Origin: JBDTVS01 sp040007095
GTDB lineage: Bacteria > Acidobacteriota > Vicinamibacteria > Vicinamibacterales > CAVVIG01
Direction of reading: 5' to 3'
NCBI GenBank assembly: GCA_040007095.1
Contig: JBDTVS010000065.1
Span: forward strand, 1-21,969
DNA: 21,969 bases
The notes under the pieces are model-generated. The model was not told the origin of the DNA, did no database searches, and was given only the letters and a program-made list of their open reading frames with translations. Of the stretch, positions 15,345-21,969 are shown in pieces. Within the stretch, counting starts at the first letter, position 1. Each line of letters begins with the position of its first letter. A program made the translations under genes and the position numbers.

Positions 15345-16519
15345 CTCTTCCACCGGCCGGCGATTCGCTCGGACTTCTTGGCTCGTTTCCAGACGTTGCC
15401 GTCGACGAAGCGCCTGGAGCGGTGACGCTGGCGCATAGGCGCCGGCCGCGGCGCTGGCGCGGGTTGTTCGCGTGGTCGGCCACCTCGGCTCCAGTGGCGC
15501 TCCTCCTCACGACAGGAATCGCGTTCGGCCCTCAGGGCATCAACCTGCTGTCTCTACGGACGCTACCACTGCTCGATCCGGTGGTGCCCGTTGCGCTTGC
15601 GGCCCTGGGCGTGCTCGTTGGGTTGGGCGTCGGCGACCGTCGCTCCGGCGACTGGCGCGCATTCGGCGCCGCGAGTCTCGTCGTGGTCGCGACGGTGCTC
15701 GTGGTCTCGGTCGGGTTCGCGGTTTTCGCGCTCGCCACGATGTCGGCGATCGCCCGGCCCTTCGGGACCATGGCCCTGGCAAGCGGCATCTGCGCGGCGA
15801 CCTCGCTCACGCTGCCCGGCGGCAATCCACTGGAACCCCGATCGGCGGCCGCTCGCGTCGTCGAGCTCGGTGTCCTGCTTCCGATCGTGGCCGGCGGGCT
15901 CGTCCTGGCGTGGCTCCGCGCGGGATCCTCCGTAGGCGCTGCCGTCCTTGTGGCGCGAGCGTGCGGGGTCACTCTGGCGCTGGCCGCCGCCGCATGGCTG
16001 CTCTTGACGCAGGCCTCTTCCGAAACGGAAGAACGCGTATTTGCCGTATCGGCACTGCTCCTCGCCGGCGGCGTCGCGGCCGCCCTTTCCATGTCCGCGC
16101 TGTTGGGAGGGCTGGTCGCTGGCGTGTTCTGGCGGTATGCGGGACGACACCCGCGCGAGACGATCAGTCGAGATGTGCTCTTCGTGCAGCATCCCCTTCT
16201 GGTCCTCGTGCTGCTGGTCGCCGGGGCTCGTGCGGATCTCTCGCCCGTCGCTCTCGCGATTGGCGTGGGCTACGTCGTGCTGCGTGTCTTTGGGCAGCTG
16301 GCCGGTGGCTTCGTGGCGAGAAGGCTCGTCGGTGTGTCCGCGGCTCGCGATCTCCGGCGCCACCTGCTTCGGCCGGGCGTCTTCGGCGTGGCGTTCGCAC
16401 TGAACGCGGTCAGCGTCGTGGGCGCTGACGCGTCGATGCTTCTCGCAGCCGTGGTGGCGGGCACCATCGGCTCTGAGTTCGTCGCACTCCTCTTCCCCGC
16501 TCGGAAAGCTGGCAAGTGA
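15341..16519 (+). CDS. Antiporter-like polytopic membrane protein lacking the ion-binding Asp
   Basis: A 392-residue protein with a basic cytoplasmic N-terminal segment (about 1-45) and roughly ten to twelve hydrophobic helices. Its plan follows the CPA2 sodium/proton exchanger domain: FGPQGINLL near the first helices, a central SGICAATSLTLPGGNPLEPRS loop at the place of the SSTD/SPT loop, and a final RPGVFGVAFALNAV helix. In active members the helix after that loop carries one or two Asp residues; here it reads VVELGVLLPIVAGG (about 173-186) with no Asp, only E175. I therefore infer a non-transporting or altered paralogue, possibly a partner subunit of the antiporter encoded next. It is translationally coupled on both sides: ATGA with the upstream HtrA-like gene and GTGA with the downstream fusion gene. 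Confidence 0.7.
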   Translation: MTLPPAGDSLGLLGSFPDVAVDEAPGAVTLAHRRRPRRWRGLFAWSATSAPVALLLTTGIAFGPQGINLLSLRTLPLLDPVVPVALAALGVLVGLGVGDRRSGDWRAFGAASLVVVATVLVVSVGFAVFALATMSAIARPFGTMALASGICAATSLTLPGGNPLEPRSAAARVVELGVLLPIVAGGLVLAWLRAGSSVGAAVLVARACGVTLALAAAAWLLLTQASSETEERVFAVSALLLAGGVAAALSMSALLGGLVAGVFWRYAGRHPRETISRDVLFVQHPLLVLVLLVAGARADLSPVALAIGVGYVVLRVFGQLAGGFVARRLVGVSAARDLRRHLLRPGVFGVAFALNAVSVVGADASMLLAAVVAGTIGSEFVALLFPARKAGK

Positions 16520-19263
16520 GGCGCCTGCTGGCGCTCGCGTTGGCGGTCGGCGCGATGGCCTCGGTGCGCGAGGCGACGACCGGTTCAGCCGCCACCGCGC
16601 TGGCACTCGGGTTTGCGCTGATGGGTGCGTCGGTCGCCGGTGACACGCTGCGACGGTTCCACCTCCCGCGCGTGACGGGGTATCTCCTCTTCGGCGTGGT
16701 CGTCGGGCCGTCCCTTGGCAACCTGATCACCGATTCGATGACGGCTCAGCTTCAGGTGGTCACGGGAATCGCCACGACGCTGATCGCGCTCATCGCTGGC
16801 CTGACGCTGAGCGTGGAACGCCTCGGGACCCGACTCGCGGCCATCATGCGCCTGACCGCCGCGATCTTGGCCGTGGCCATGATCGGTCTATCGGTCGTGG
16901 CGTGGATGGTCTGGCCGTGGCTGCCCATTGCGCCCGCTGCCGTCGGATTCCAGCGGCTGGTCATGCTGACGTTGCTGGTGGTGATGGTCGTGTCCTTCTC
17001 CCCGACGATGACCGCGGCGGTGGTCGCGGACTCGGGGGCGCGCGGGCGGCTCAGCGACACGGTGTTGGCGATCGTCGTGCTCGCCGATCTCGTGATGCTG
17101 GTGCTGTTTTCCGTGGCGATGCTGCTGGCGCGGATCGTGTTCGATACGGGCGAGGGCGGGGGGGCGGAAGTGCTGGCGCGACTCGCATGGGAAATCGGTG
17201 GAGCCGTCGCGTTTGGCGTCCTCATCGGCGTCCTCTTTGCGCTCTATCTGCGCTACGTGGGCCGGGAAATCACGCTGGTGCTGCTGGCAGTGTGCGCCGT
17301 GCTGAATCAGATCGGCACCACCCAGCAACTCCAGCCGCTGCTGGCTGCCCTCGCTGCCGGCGTGGTCATTGAGAATCTGGCGATCGCGCAGGGCGACACG
17401 CTCCGGGCTGCCGTGCGACGTGGCGCGCCGCCGGTGCTGGTCGTGTTCTTCGTGGCGGTGGGCGCCTCCCTGCGACTCGACGCGGTGGCGGCCATCGGGC
17501 TCAGCGCGGCCGCCTTGTCCGCGATCCGGCTCGGGTTCATCAGGCTTGGCGTAAGGGCAGGGGTCAAGCTCTCGGGGCTTCCCGAGCCGATCGGAACCTA
17601 CGCGTGGACCGGCCTGCTGTCTCAAGCCGGGATTACCCTCGGGCTCGCCTCCATCGTCGCCACCGAGTTTCCGGGATGGGGCAACCAGGTGCAGTTGTTG
17701 GTGGTTGCCTCAATCGCGATTCACGAGCTCGTCGGACCGATTCTGTTTCGCCGCGGGTTGACCCAGGCTGGCGAACTGGATGCACACGTCCCTCGCCCCG
17801 TGATGGTCGTATCCAACCGTGAGCCCTACCTCCACAGTCGGGATGAGGATGGCCGCATTACGGTGAAAGCCGCGACGGGTGGTGTCGCTGTCGCGCTGGA
17901 CGCGCTGATGCGCGAACGAGGCGGTGTGTGGATCGCGCACGGAGCCGGCCCGGCGGACCGGCTCGTCGTCGATGCGGCCGACAAGGTGCTGGTGCCGCCC
18001 GAGAGTCCATCGTACGCGCTTCGACGACTGTGGCTCGAAGAGCCGACCTTCTCCCAGTACTACGGAGGCTTTGCGAACGAGGGCCTATGGCCGCTGTGCC
18101 ATGTGGTCGACGTCCGACCGAAGTTTCGAAGCGAAGACTGGGCCGCCTACAAGGAGATCAACGCGCGGTTCGCGGCGGCGATTCACGCGGAAATCGGATC
18201 GTCCGATGCGCCGGTGTTCATCCAGGACTATCACCTCGCCCTCGTCGCGCCAGCGCTACGAGCGCGGCGGCCTGACACCCGAACCGCACTTTTCTGGCAC
18301 ATCCCCTGGCCCTATCCGGATCGCCTTCGCATTTGTCCCTGGCGGCGCGAGCTTGTCGCAGGTCTGCTGGCCAACGACCTGATCGCCTTTCAGCTGGAGC
18401 GCGACCGTCGAAACTTCCTGATGGCGGCCGAGGAAGAGCTGGACGCCGAGGTCGAGCTCGAGTCGTCGCGAGTTCGATTCGGCGGGCGCTCGACCACGGT
18501 CGTCTCGGTGCCGATCGGCGTCGACTACGACCGTATCCAACATTTCGCCGCAGATCCCGCGCTGCTGCATGAACAGCAGCGCTTGCGGCAACTGCTCGAC
18601 CTGCGGGCGGACATCATCGGGCTGGGCGTCGATCGTCTCGACTACACCAAGGGCATCCCTGAGCGCCTCGACGCGATCGATGCGCTGATGGCGCAGCGAC
18701 GCGATCTACGGGGACGGTTGACATTCGTCCAGATTGGCGTGCCGTCTCGATCGAACCTCGAGAGCTATGCGGCGATTGAAGCGGAGATCGGCCAGCGGAT
18801 CGCTGCACTCAATGCGCGCTACGCGGTCGCGGGCGGCTCACCCGTGGTGTCGTATTACACGACCCCGCTCGGGGCATTCAGTCTCGTGGCGCTCTATCGG
18901 CTCGCCCACTTCTGCATCGTCAGTTCGTTGCACGACGGGATGAACCTCGTGGCGAAGGAATTCGTCGCGGCCCGGGACGATGAGCACGGCGTGCTCGTGC
19001 TCAGCGCGCTGGCAGGCGCCGCACAAGAGCTTCAGGACGCGGTGATCATCAATCCATATGACACCGATGCGTTTGCGGCGGCCCTGGCAAGAGCCATCGA
19101 CATGACGAGCGAGGAGCAGGTGACGCGCATGACGGCCATGCGGAAGGTGGTCGCCGGACGGAACGTCTTCAATTGGGCGTCCGATATCCTTGAGGGTCTC
19201 GAGAGCCTCTGGACCAAGCCATTGCTCTATTCGGTTCGGGGGTGGGAAGAGACGTCGGTCTGA
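16516..19263 (+). CDS. Fusion: CPA2-type cation/proton antiporter + trehalose-6-phosphate synthase (GT20)
   Basis: A single 915-residue frame joins two normally separate proteins. Residues about 1-412 form a polytopic membrane domain with 12-14 helices of the CPA2 exchanger family, including LPRVTGYLLFGVVVGP, the SPTMTAAVVADSGARG loop and VVLADLVMLVL with candidate ion-binding D191. After a linker of about 15 residues, 429-915 form a full GT20 synthase (E. coli OtsA is 474 aa), which makes trehalose 6-phosphate from a nucleotide-glucose and glucose 6-phosphate. Active-site positions are kept: VVSNR (431-435), QDYHL (D571), HIPWP (H595), DRLDYTKG (R707, K712) and HDGMNLVAKE (D807, E815). No stop, frameshift or internal Shine-Dalgarno separates the halves. 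GTG 16516 overlaps the preceding stop by 4 bp. No trehalose-phosphate phosphatase is attached or adjacent. The synthase should face the cytoplasm. Likely role, inferred: osmotic or ionic stress response. Confidence 0.92.
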   Translation: MRRLLALALAVGAMASVREATTGSAATALALGFALMGASVAGDTLRRFHLPRVTGYLLFGVVVGPSLGNLITDSMTAQLQVVTGIATTLIALIAGLTLSVERLGTRLAAIMRLTAAILAVAMIGLSVVAWMVWPWLPIAPAAVGFQRLVMLTLLVVMVVSFSPTMTAAVVADSGARGRLSDTVLAIVVLADLVMLVLFSVAMLLARIVFDTGEGGGAEVLARLAWEIGGAVAFGVLIGVLFALYLRYVGREITLVLLAVCAVLNQIGTTQQLQPLLAALAAGVVIENLAIAQGDTLRAAVRRGAPPVLVVFFVAVGASLRLDAVAAIGLSAAALSAIRLGFIRLGVRAGVKLSGLPEPIGTYAWTGLLSQAGITLGLASIVATEFPGWGNQVQLLVVASIAIHELVGPILFRRGLTQAGELDAHVPRPVMVVSNREPYLHSRDEDGRITVKAATGGVAVALDALMRERGGVWIAHGAGPADRLVVDAADKVLVPPESPSYALRRLWLEEPTFSQYYGGFANEGLWPLCHVVDVRPKFRSEDWAAYKEINARFAAAIHAEIGSSDAPVFIQDYHLALVAPALRARRPDTRTALFWHIPWPYPDRLRICPWRRELVAGLLANDLIAFQLERDRRNFLMAAEEELDAEVELESSRVRFGGRSTTVVSVPIGVDYDRIQHFAADPALLHEQQRLRQLLDLRADIIGLGVDRLDYTKGIPERLDAIDALMAQRRDLRGRLTFVQIGVPSRSNLESYAAIEAEIGQRIAALNARYAVAGGSPVVSYYTTPLGAFSLVALYRLAHFCIVSSLHDGMNLVAKEFVAARDDEHGVLVLSALAGAAQELQDAVIINPYDTDAFAAALARAIDMTSEEQVTRMTAMRKVVAGRNVFNWASDILEGLESLWTKPLLYSVRGWEETSV

Positions 19264-19279
19264 GGTCAGCCACCCCGGC

Positions 19280-19299
19280 CGGGAGAACACAATCTCCCG
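19280..19299. terminator. Hairpin between convergent genes
   Basis: CGGGAGA (19280-19286) and TCTCCCG (19293-19299) form a perfect 7-bp stem around ACACAA, 16 bp after the fusion gene's stop. A second small stem, TTGGT/ACCAA (19301-19305 with 19313-19317), follows and overlaps the stop codon of the convergent methyltransferase gene. A long T-run is missing on both strands, so bidirectional termination is plausible but not proven. Confidence 0.5.
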
Positions 19300-19308
19300 A
19301 TTGGTCCT

Positions 19309-20103
19309 TCAAACCAAATGTGGTGCGCGACCCTTTACTGCATTAACCCTGGCACCATAGGTAACGCGGCCAGCAGAATCTGCCGGCAGTCGTGCACGCA
19401 TCCGCGCCTTGAGAAGCGCGATATCCTCGGATGCCATCGCTGCGAGTTGCTGACCGACGCTGGATCCCCCGAGGATGGTCGTCCAGTAATCGTCGAAATC
19501 GGCGAACGTCCGTTGCACGTTGATCGCCCGCGTGTCGACGACCTCCAGACCAGCACGAGTCCACAACTCTTGCATCACATCCATTCGAGATGCTCCGGGG
19601 CTGGGCGTTACCGGCACGGCAACGCCCAGCCCACGCATTTCAGCATGTAACGACTCGTAGGGAAAACCACCGCCAACCATGTCCCACGCGTAGGCTGTGA
19701 TGATGCCACCCGGGCGGACCACTCGTGCCATTTCGGCAACGCCCTTTGCCGGGTCGGGAAGGAAGAAGATCACGAGCGGCATGACGGCCGTGTCGAACGT
19801 GTGGTCGAGGAAAGGCAGGGCCATGGCATCGCCCTGACGAAACCGTGCGACGCGCAACGCGGGTCGTGTCCGGGCAAAGGCAAGCTGCGCCTCAGACGGG
19901 TCTATCCCCTGCACTGAGGCTGGACCACACCGTTCGACGATCATCTCGGTGAAAGCGCCGTTGCCACAGCCAACGTCGAGCCATCGCCACCCTGAGTCTG
20001 GAGCAAGCCAGTCGAGAAACACTTCACCTGCCAACTGGCTCCACTTCCCCATGTACCGTTCGTAGGCAGCCCCGTCGTCGAAGCGGATTTCGTGTATCGC
20101 CAT
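19309..20103 (-). CDS. Class I SAM-dependent methyltransferase
   Basis: A 264-residue soluble protein with the Methyltransf_11/25 Rossmann fold. Motif I is WLDVGCGNGAF (D43 to G49), the acidic residue at the end of strand 2 is D68 (GIDPSEAQ), and the post-motif segment GDAMALPFLDHTFDTAVMPLVIFFLPDP with ARVVRPGG is typical of UbiE/COQ5-like small-molecule methyltransferases. The start is placed at 20103 because GGAGG (complement of 20113-20117) lies 9 bases upstream; an earlier in-frame start at 20175 would add 24 unrelated residues. It is convergent with the antiporter-synthase fusion gene and separated by only 45 bp. It is probably a single-gene unit. The substrate is unknown; this family covers quinones, lipids and many secondary metabolites. 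Confidence 0.88.
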   Translation of the reverse strand: MAIHEIRFDDGAAYERYMGKWSQLAGEVFLDWLAPDSGWRWLDVGCGNGAFTEMIVERCGPASVQGIDPSEAQLAFARTRPALRVARFRQGDAMALPFLDHTFDTAVMPLVIFFLPDPAKGVAEMARVVRPGGIITAYAWDMVGGGFPYESLHAEMRGLGVAVPVTPSPGASRMDVMQELWTRAGLEVVDTRAINVQRTFADFDDYWTTILGGSSVGQQLAAMASEDIALLKARMRARLPADSAGRVTYGARVNAVKGRAPHLV

Positions 20104-20504
20104 TCGTGTTTGCCTCCGGCGGAATAGGGCGAGATCCATACAAGGCCACAGACACAACCTGAAGCGGTCCGTCACCTTTGGGCGATCGTCGACGAAGCGA
20201 GAACGACGTGTGTTCTAATCGCAACAATGAAGAGGCAATTCTACGTCTGTGAACGGGAGTGTCGCGTTCCGATCTCCTGCCAGTCTGCGACGCGGCCTCG
20301 AACGTTGGGGCCGGGTGTGCTGGCCGTGGATCGGACGCTACGCCACTGACCAGTCCGCTGGAAACGTGATTCGGCGCCAAACTCCCAGGGGGCGTTCCGT
20401 CTCGCCGCGTTGCGCCTCCCTCACATATCGCCGATGTGGTCGGTCGTCGCGCCTTGCGATCCGGGCGCCGCGCTCCGGGACTCCGGCGACGCTTTCGAGG
20501 GACG
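20104..20504. other. Intergenic region between two minus-strand genes
   Basis: These 401 bp should contain the promoter of the methyltransferase gene and the 3' end of the MBL-hydrolase transcript. A 40-codon plus-strand frame (ATG 20227 to TGA 20349) has no ribosome-binding site or recognisable content and is not called. A loose resemblance to the dispersed repeat core (CGGCGCC with flanking matches near 20371-20377) is too weak to count as a copy. No clear promoter or terminator is visible. Confidence 0.5.
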
Positions 20505-21725
20505 CTAGCGCGCGGGATATCGAGTCGTGGCGCCGGTGCGGTGGTTGGTCACGACGAACGAACCATCCTCGCTCGCGTTGACCATGATCCAGTTCGCTGT
20601 GGCCTCGGTCAGGTTGGCAATCCGCTCGCCGGCGAAATTCTCGGCGCCCCGGACCTCCGAGCGATGCAGCTGCCACGTGTCGGTGCCCGGTAACGCGTGC
20701 AGCGTCTTCAACGTTTCGGCGGCACCGCCCTTTTGCGCGCCGTTGTTCAGGATCGCCACCCTCGGTCTGATCGTCCTGAAAATCGCGCGATCCGCCGCGT
20801 CTGCGCCGCCGTGATGCGCGACGAGGTACACGTCGACGGGACCGAGGCGATCCGACGGACATGCCAGGCTGAAGAGCGGCGCGCCTGAGAGATCGCCGAC
20901 GTCGAGAAAACGGAACTTGCCGAATTGCAGCAGGATTCCCGTCGAGCGCGGGTTCTCGGTCACTTCCTGTGCCGGACTGCCGGAGGGTGTGCAGGAGGCA
21001 TTCGGGCCAGATGCCGCGCCGGCGAGCGAAGTCGTCAAGGTCGCGGTCGCGGAGCTCACGACCGTCGCGTCGACGCCGGTCAGCGGCAGCCGATCGCCAG
21101 GTTGTGGCTCGAGATGCTCCCCTCGGGCGCGTACGGCGGCGTATGCCCGATGCATCGCCAGCGTCCCCGCGACCTTCTCCGCATCGTCATTCACACCGCC
21201 GTGGTCGATGAAGGTCCCGATCGGTATCAATTGCGCGAGTTCCGGCACGCCGCCAACATGGTCGCCGTGAAAGTGCGTGACGAGCAGGTAGTCGATCCGC
21301 GAGACGCCGGCGAGCTTCGCGACCTCGAGGATGCGCTGGGGATCGCGGGCCCTGGCGGGATCGCCGGGCCGGGAGTCAAAGGTGCCGGTACTCGGGAAAC
21401 CGGCGTCGATCAGCAGTGTCTGCCCACCGGGCGTCACAATGAGTGTGGACTGCCCACCTTCCACATCGATGAAATAGATGTCGAGCGTGCGAGATGCCGC
21501 CGCCTGTGCTGAAGCGGCGAGCAGCCCTTGATGAGAGTCTGGCGTCGCACCGAGACGGGCGAGGCGCCTCGCCGGCAAGGCGCGATGACCGAGAATATCG
21601 GGAATATTTAAGGGATGAGCAACGCCGCCAGCGAGGATGCATCGCCCGTCGAATGCAGCCAGACTTTCACCGCGGGCTGCTAAAGTCGACAGTGCCAATG
21701 CGAGACCAAGAATGACCGCTTCCAT
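20505..21725 (-). CDS. Exported MBL-fold metallo-hydrolase (ComEC/Rec2-like beta-lactamase domain)
   Basis: A 406-residue protein with a hydrophobic N-terminal segment (VILGLALALSTLA) that looks like a signal peptide, so it probably acts outside the cytoplasm. The metallo-beta-lactamase fold begins at about residue 80 with TLDIYFIDVEGGQSTLIV and LLIDAGFP. The zinc motif THFHGDH is at 150-156 (H151, H153, D155, H156), followed by IDHGG, FLDVGDLSG (third ligand region) and VAHHGG. This pattern is typical of the standalone relatives of the ComEC nuclease/hydrolase domain; the substrate is unknown. ATG 21725 is supported by a GGGGGAG sequence about 6 bases upstream. Between signal and enzyme lies an unusual stretch of about 60 residues, whose end (GLLAASAQAAASRT) itself resembles the tail of a signal peptide. 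It is monocistronic as far as visible. Confidence 0.88.
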   Translation of the reverse strand: MEAVILGLALALSTLAARGESLAAFDGRCILAGGVAHPLNIPDILGHRALPARRLARLGATPDSHQGLLAASAQAAASRTLDIYFIDVEGGQSTLIVTPGGQTLLIDAGFPSTGTFDSRPGDPARARDPQRILEVAKLAGVSRIDYLLVTHFHGDHVGGVPELAQLIPIGTFIDHGGVNDDAEKVAGTLAMHRAYAAVRARGEHLEPQPGDRLPLTGVDATVVSSATATLTTSLAGAASGPNASCTPSGSPAQEVTENPRSTGILLQFGKFRFLDVGDLSGAPLFSLACPSDRLGPVDVYLVAHHGGADAADRAIFRTIRPRVAILNNGAQKGGAAETLKTLHALPGTDTWQLHRSEVRGAENFAGERIANLTEATANWIMVNASEDGSFVVTNHRTGATTRYPAR

Positions 21726-21969
21726 CAATCACTCCCCCGTCTGCAACTCGCCCGGGCGTCCAGGACGCGACAACGGCTTCATGTCGGTCAGATCATCGGC
21801 GCACTCCCGCCGTTCACTACCAGATCGGCCGGGGCGATCGCTCGCCCCGACCACAGGTCGCCGATGGTGCCCGCTCAGCGACGCGAAGCGCGCTAGTGTC
21901 CTGCGTCCGACGCGTTAGGACGTCTTCCGGGCGGGGCATCCCTCCTCCACCCCAACGCGGGTGCCGCGT
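21726..21969. other. Right-edge intergenic DNA
   Basis: No supported gene is seen in these 244 bp. The region upstream of the MBL-hydrolase gene should hold its promoter. It also contains the hairpin at 21830-21849 and a looser inverted motif (GTCCT at about 21897 with AGGAC at about 21916). Short open frames crossing it have no features of a real gene. Confidence 0.5.
21830..21849. repeat. Perfect 8-bp hairpin with four-base loop
   Basis: CGGGGCGA (21830-21837) and TCGCCCCG (21842-21849) pair perfectly around TCGC; with one mismatch the stem extends two more pairs. It is about 105-125 bp upstream of the MBL-hydrolase start. It could be a terminator of a gene beyond the right edge or a regulatory element; no T-run supports the former. 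Confidence 0.5.

Noticed and set aside
15563..16606. Minus-strand open frame opposite the antiporter-like gene
   Set aside because: It is highly charged and low in complexity; the plus-strand frame is a proper polytopic membrane protein with coupled neighbours.
17800..17805. Separate internal start for a standalone trehalose-6-phosphate synthase
   Set aside because: GTG-ATG codons occur exactly where the GT20 domain begins, but no Shine-Dalgarno precedes them and the frame is continuous with the antiporter domain.
20227..20349. 40-codon plus-strand frame starting ATG AAG AGG
   Set aside because: It has no Shine-Dalgarno and a mixed composition with no recognisable segment, so it is not supported as a gene.

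Overview
This is a GC-rich chromosomal segment of a Gram-negative bacterium. The envelope type follows from a complete RND/adaptor/outer-membrane-channel operon and a predicted periplasmic protease-like protein. The mix of families (a DUF5985-type membrane remnant, a CPA2 antiporter with an SPT motif, an RND pump with a one-Asp relay, secreted MBL-fold hydrolases) reminds me of soil Acidobacteriota. That is inference; no rRNA or marker gene is present to confirm it.

Layout. Positions 1-801 hold no supported gene, but contain a cluster of inverted repeats, two of them long and perfect. A truncated DUF5985-like membrane protein gene (802-999) precedes a MarR regulator (1051-1527). This converges on a HAD-IIB phosphatase-like gene resembling mannosyl-3-phosphoglycerate phosphatase (1566-2429, minus) with eroded catalytic motifs. 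A NarL-type two-component pair follows (2551-4636), ending at a GC-rich hairpin, then an apparent sigma-factor fragment and a short CLC chloride transporter (4884-6212). A translationally coupled operon at 6649-13002 encodes an RraA-fold protein, a lipoprotein adaptor, an RND pump and a TolC-like channel. A gene-poor stretch (13003-14042) has two very short candidate membrane-protein genes.

The most striking part is 14043-19263: three genes joined by 4-bp start/stop overlaps. They encode a membrane-anchored HtrA-like protein that has lost its catalytic triad but keeps two PDZ-like regions, an antiporter-like membrane protein without the usual ion-binding Asp, and a 915-residue protein fusing a CPA2-type cation/proton antiporter to a complete trehalose-6-phosphate synthase (GT20) with all recognisable catalytic residues. 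I infer an osmotic or ionic stress module in which ion exchange and compatible-solute synthesis are physically linked. On the right are two minus-strand genes, a SAM methyltransferase (19309-20103) and an exported MBL-fold hydrolase (20505-21725).

A roughly 66-bp degenerate repeat occurs in two intergenic regions (2445-2510 and 6388-6453, opposite strands), with a probable partial third copy at 13062-13082. No tRNA, rRNA, CRISPR array, transposase, integrase or replication origin was seen.
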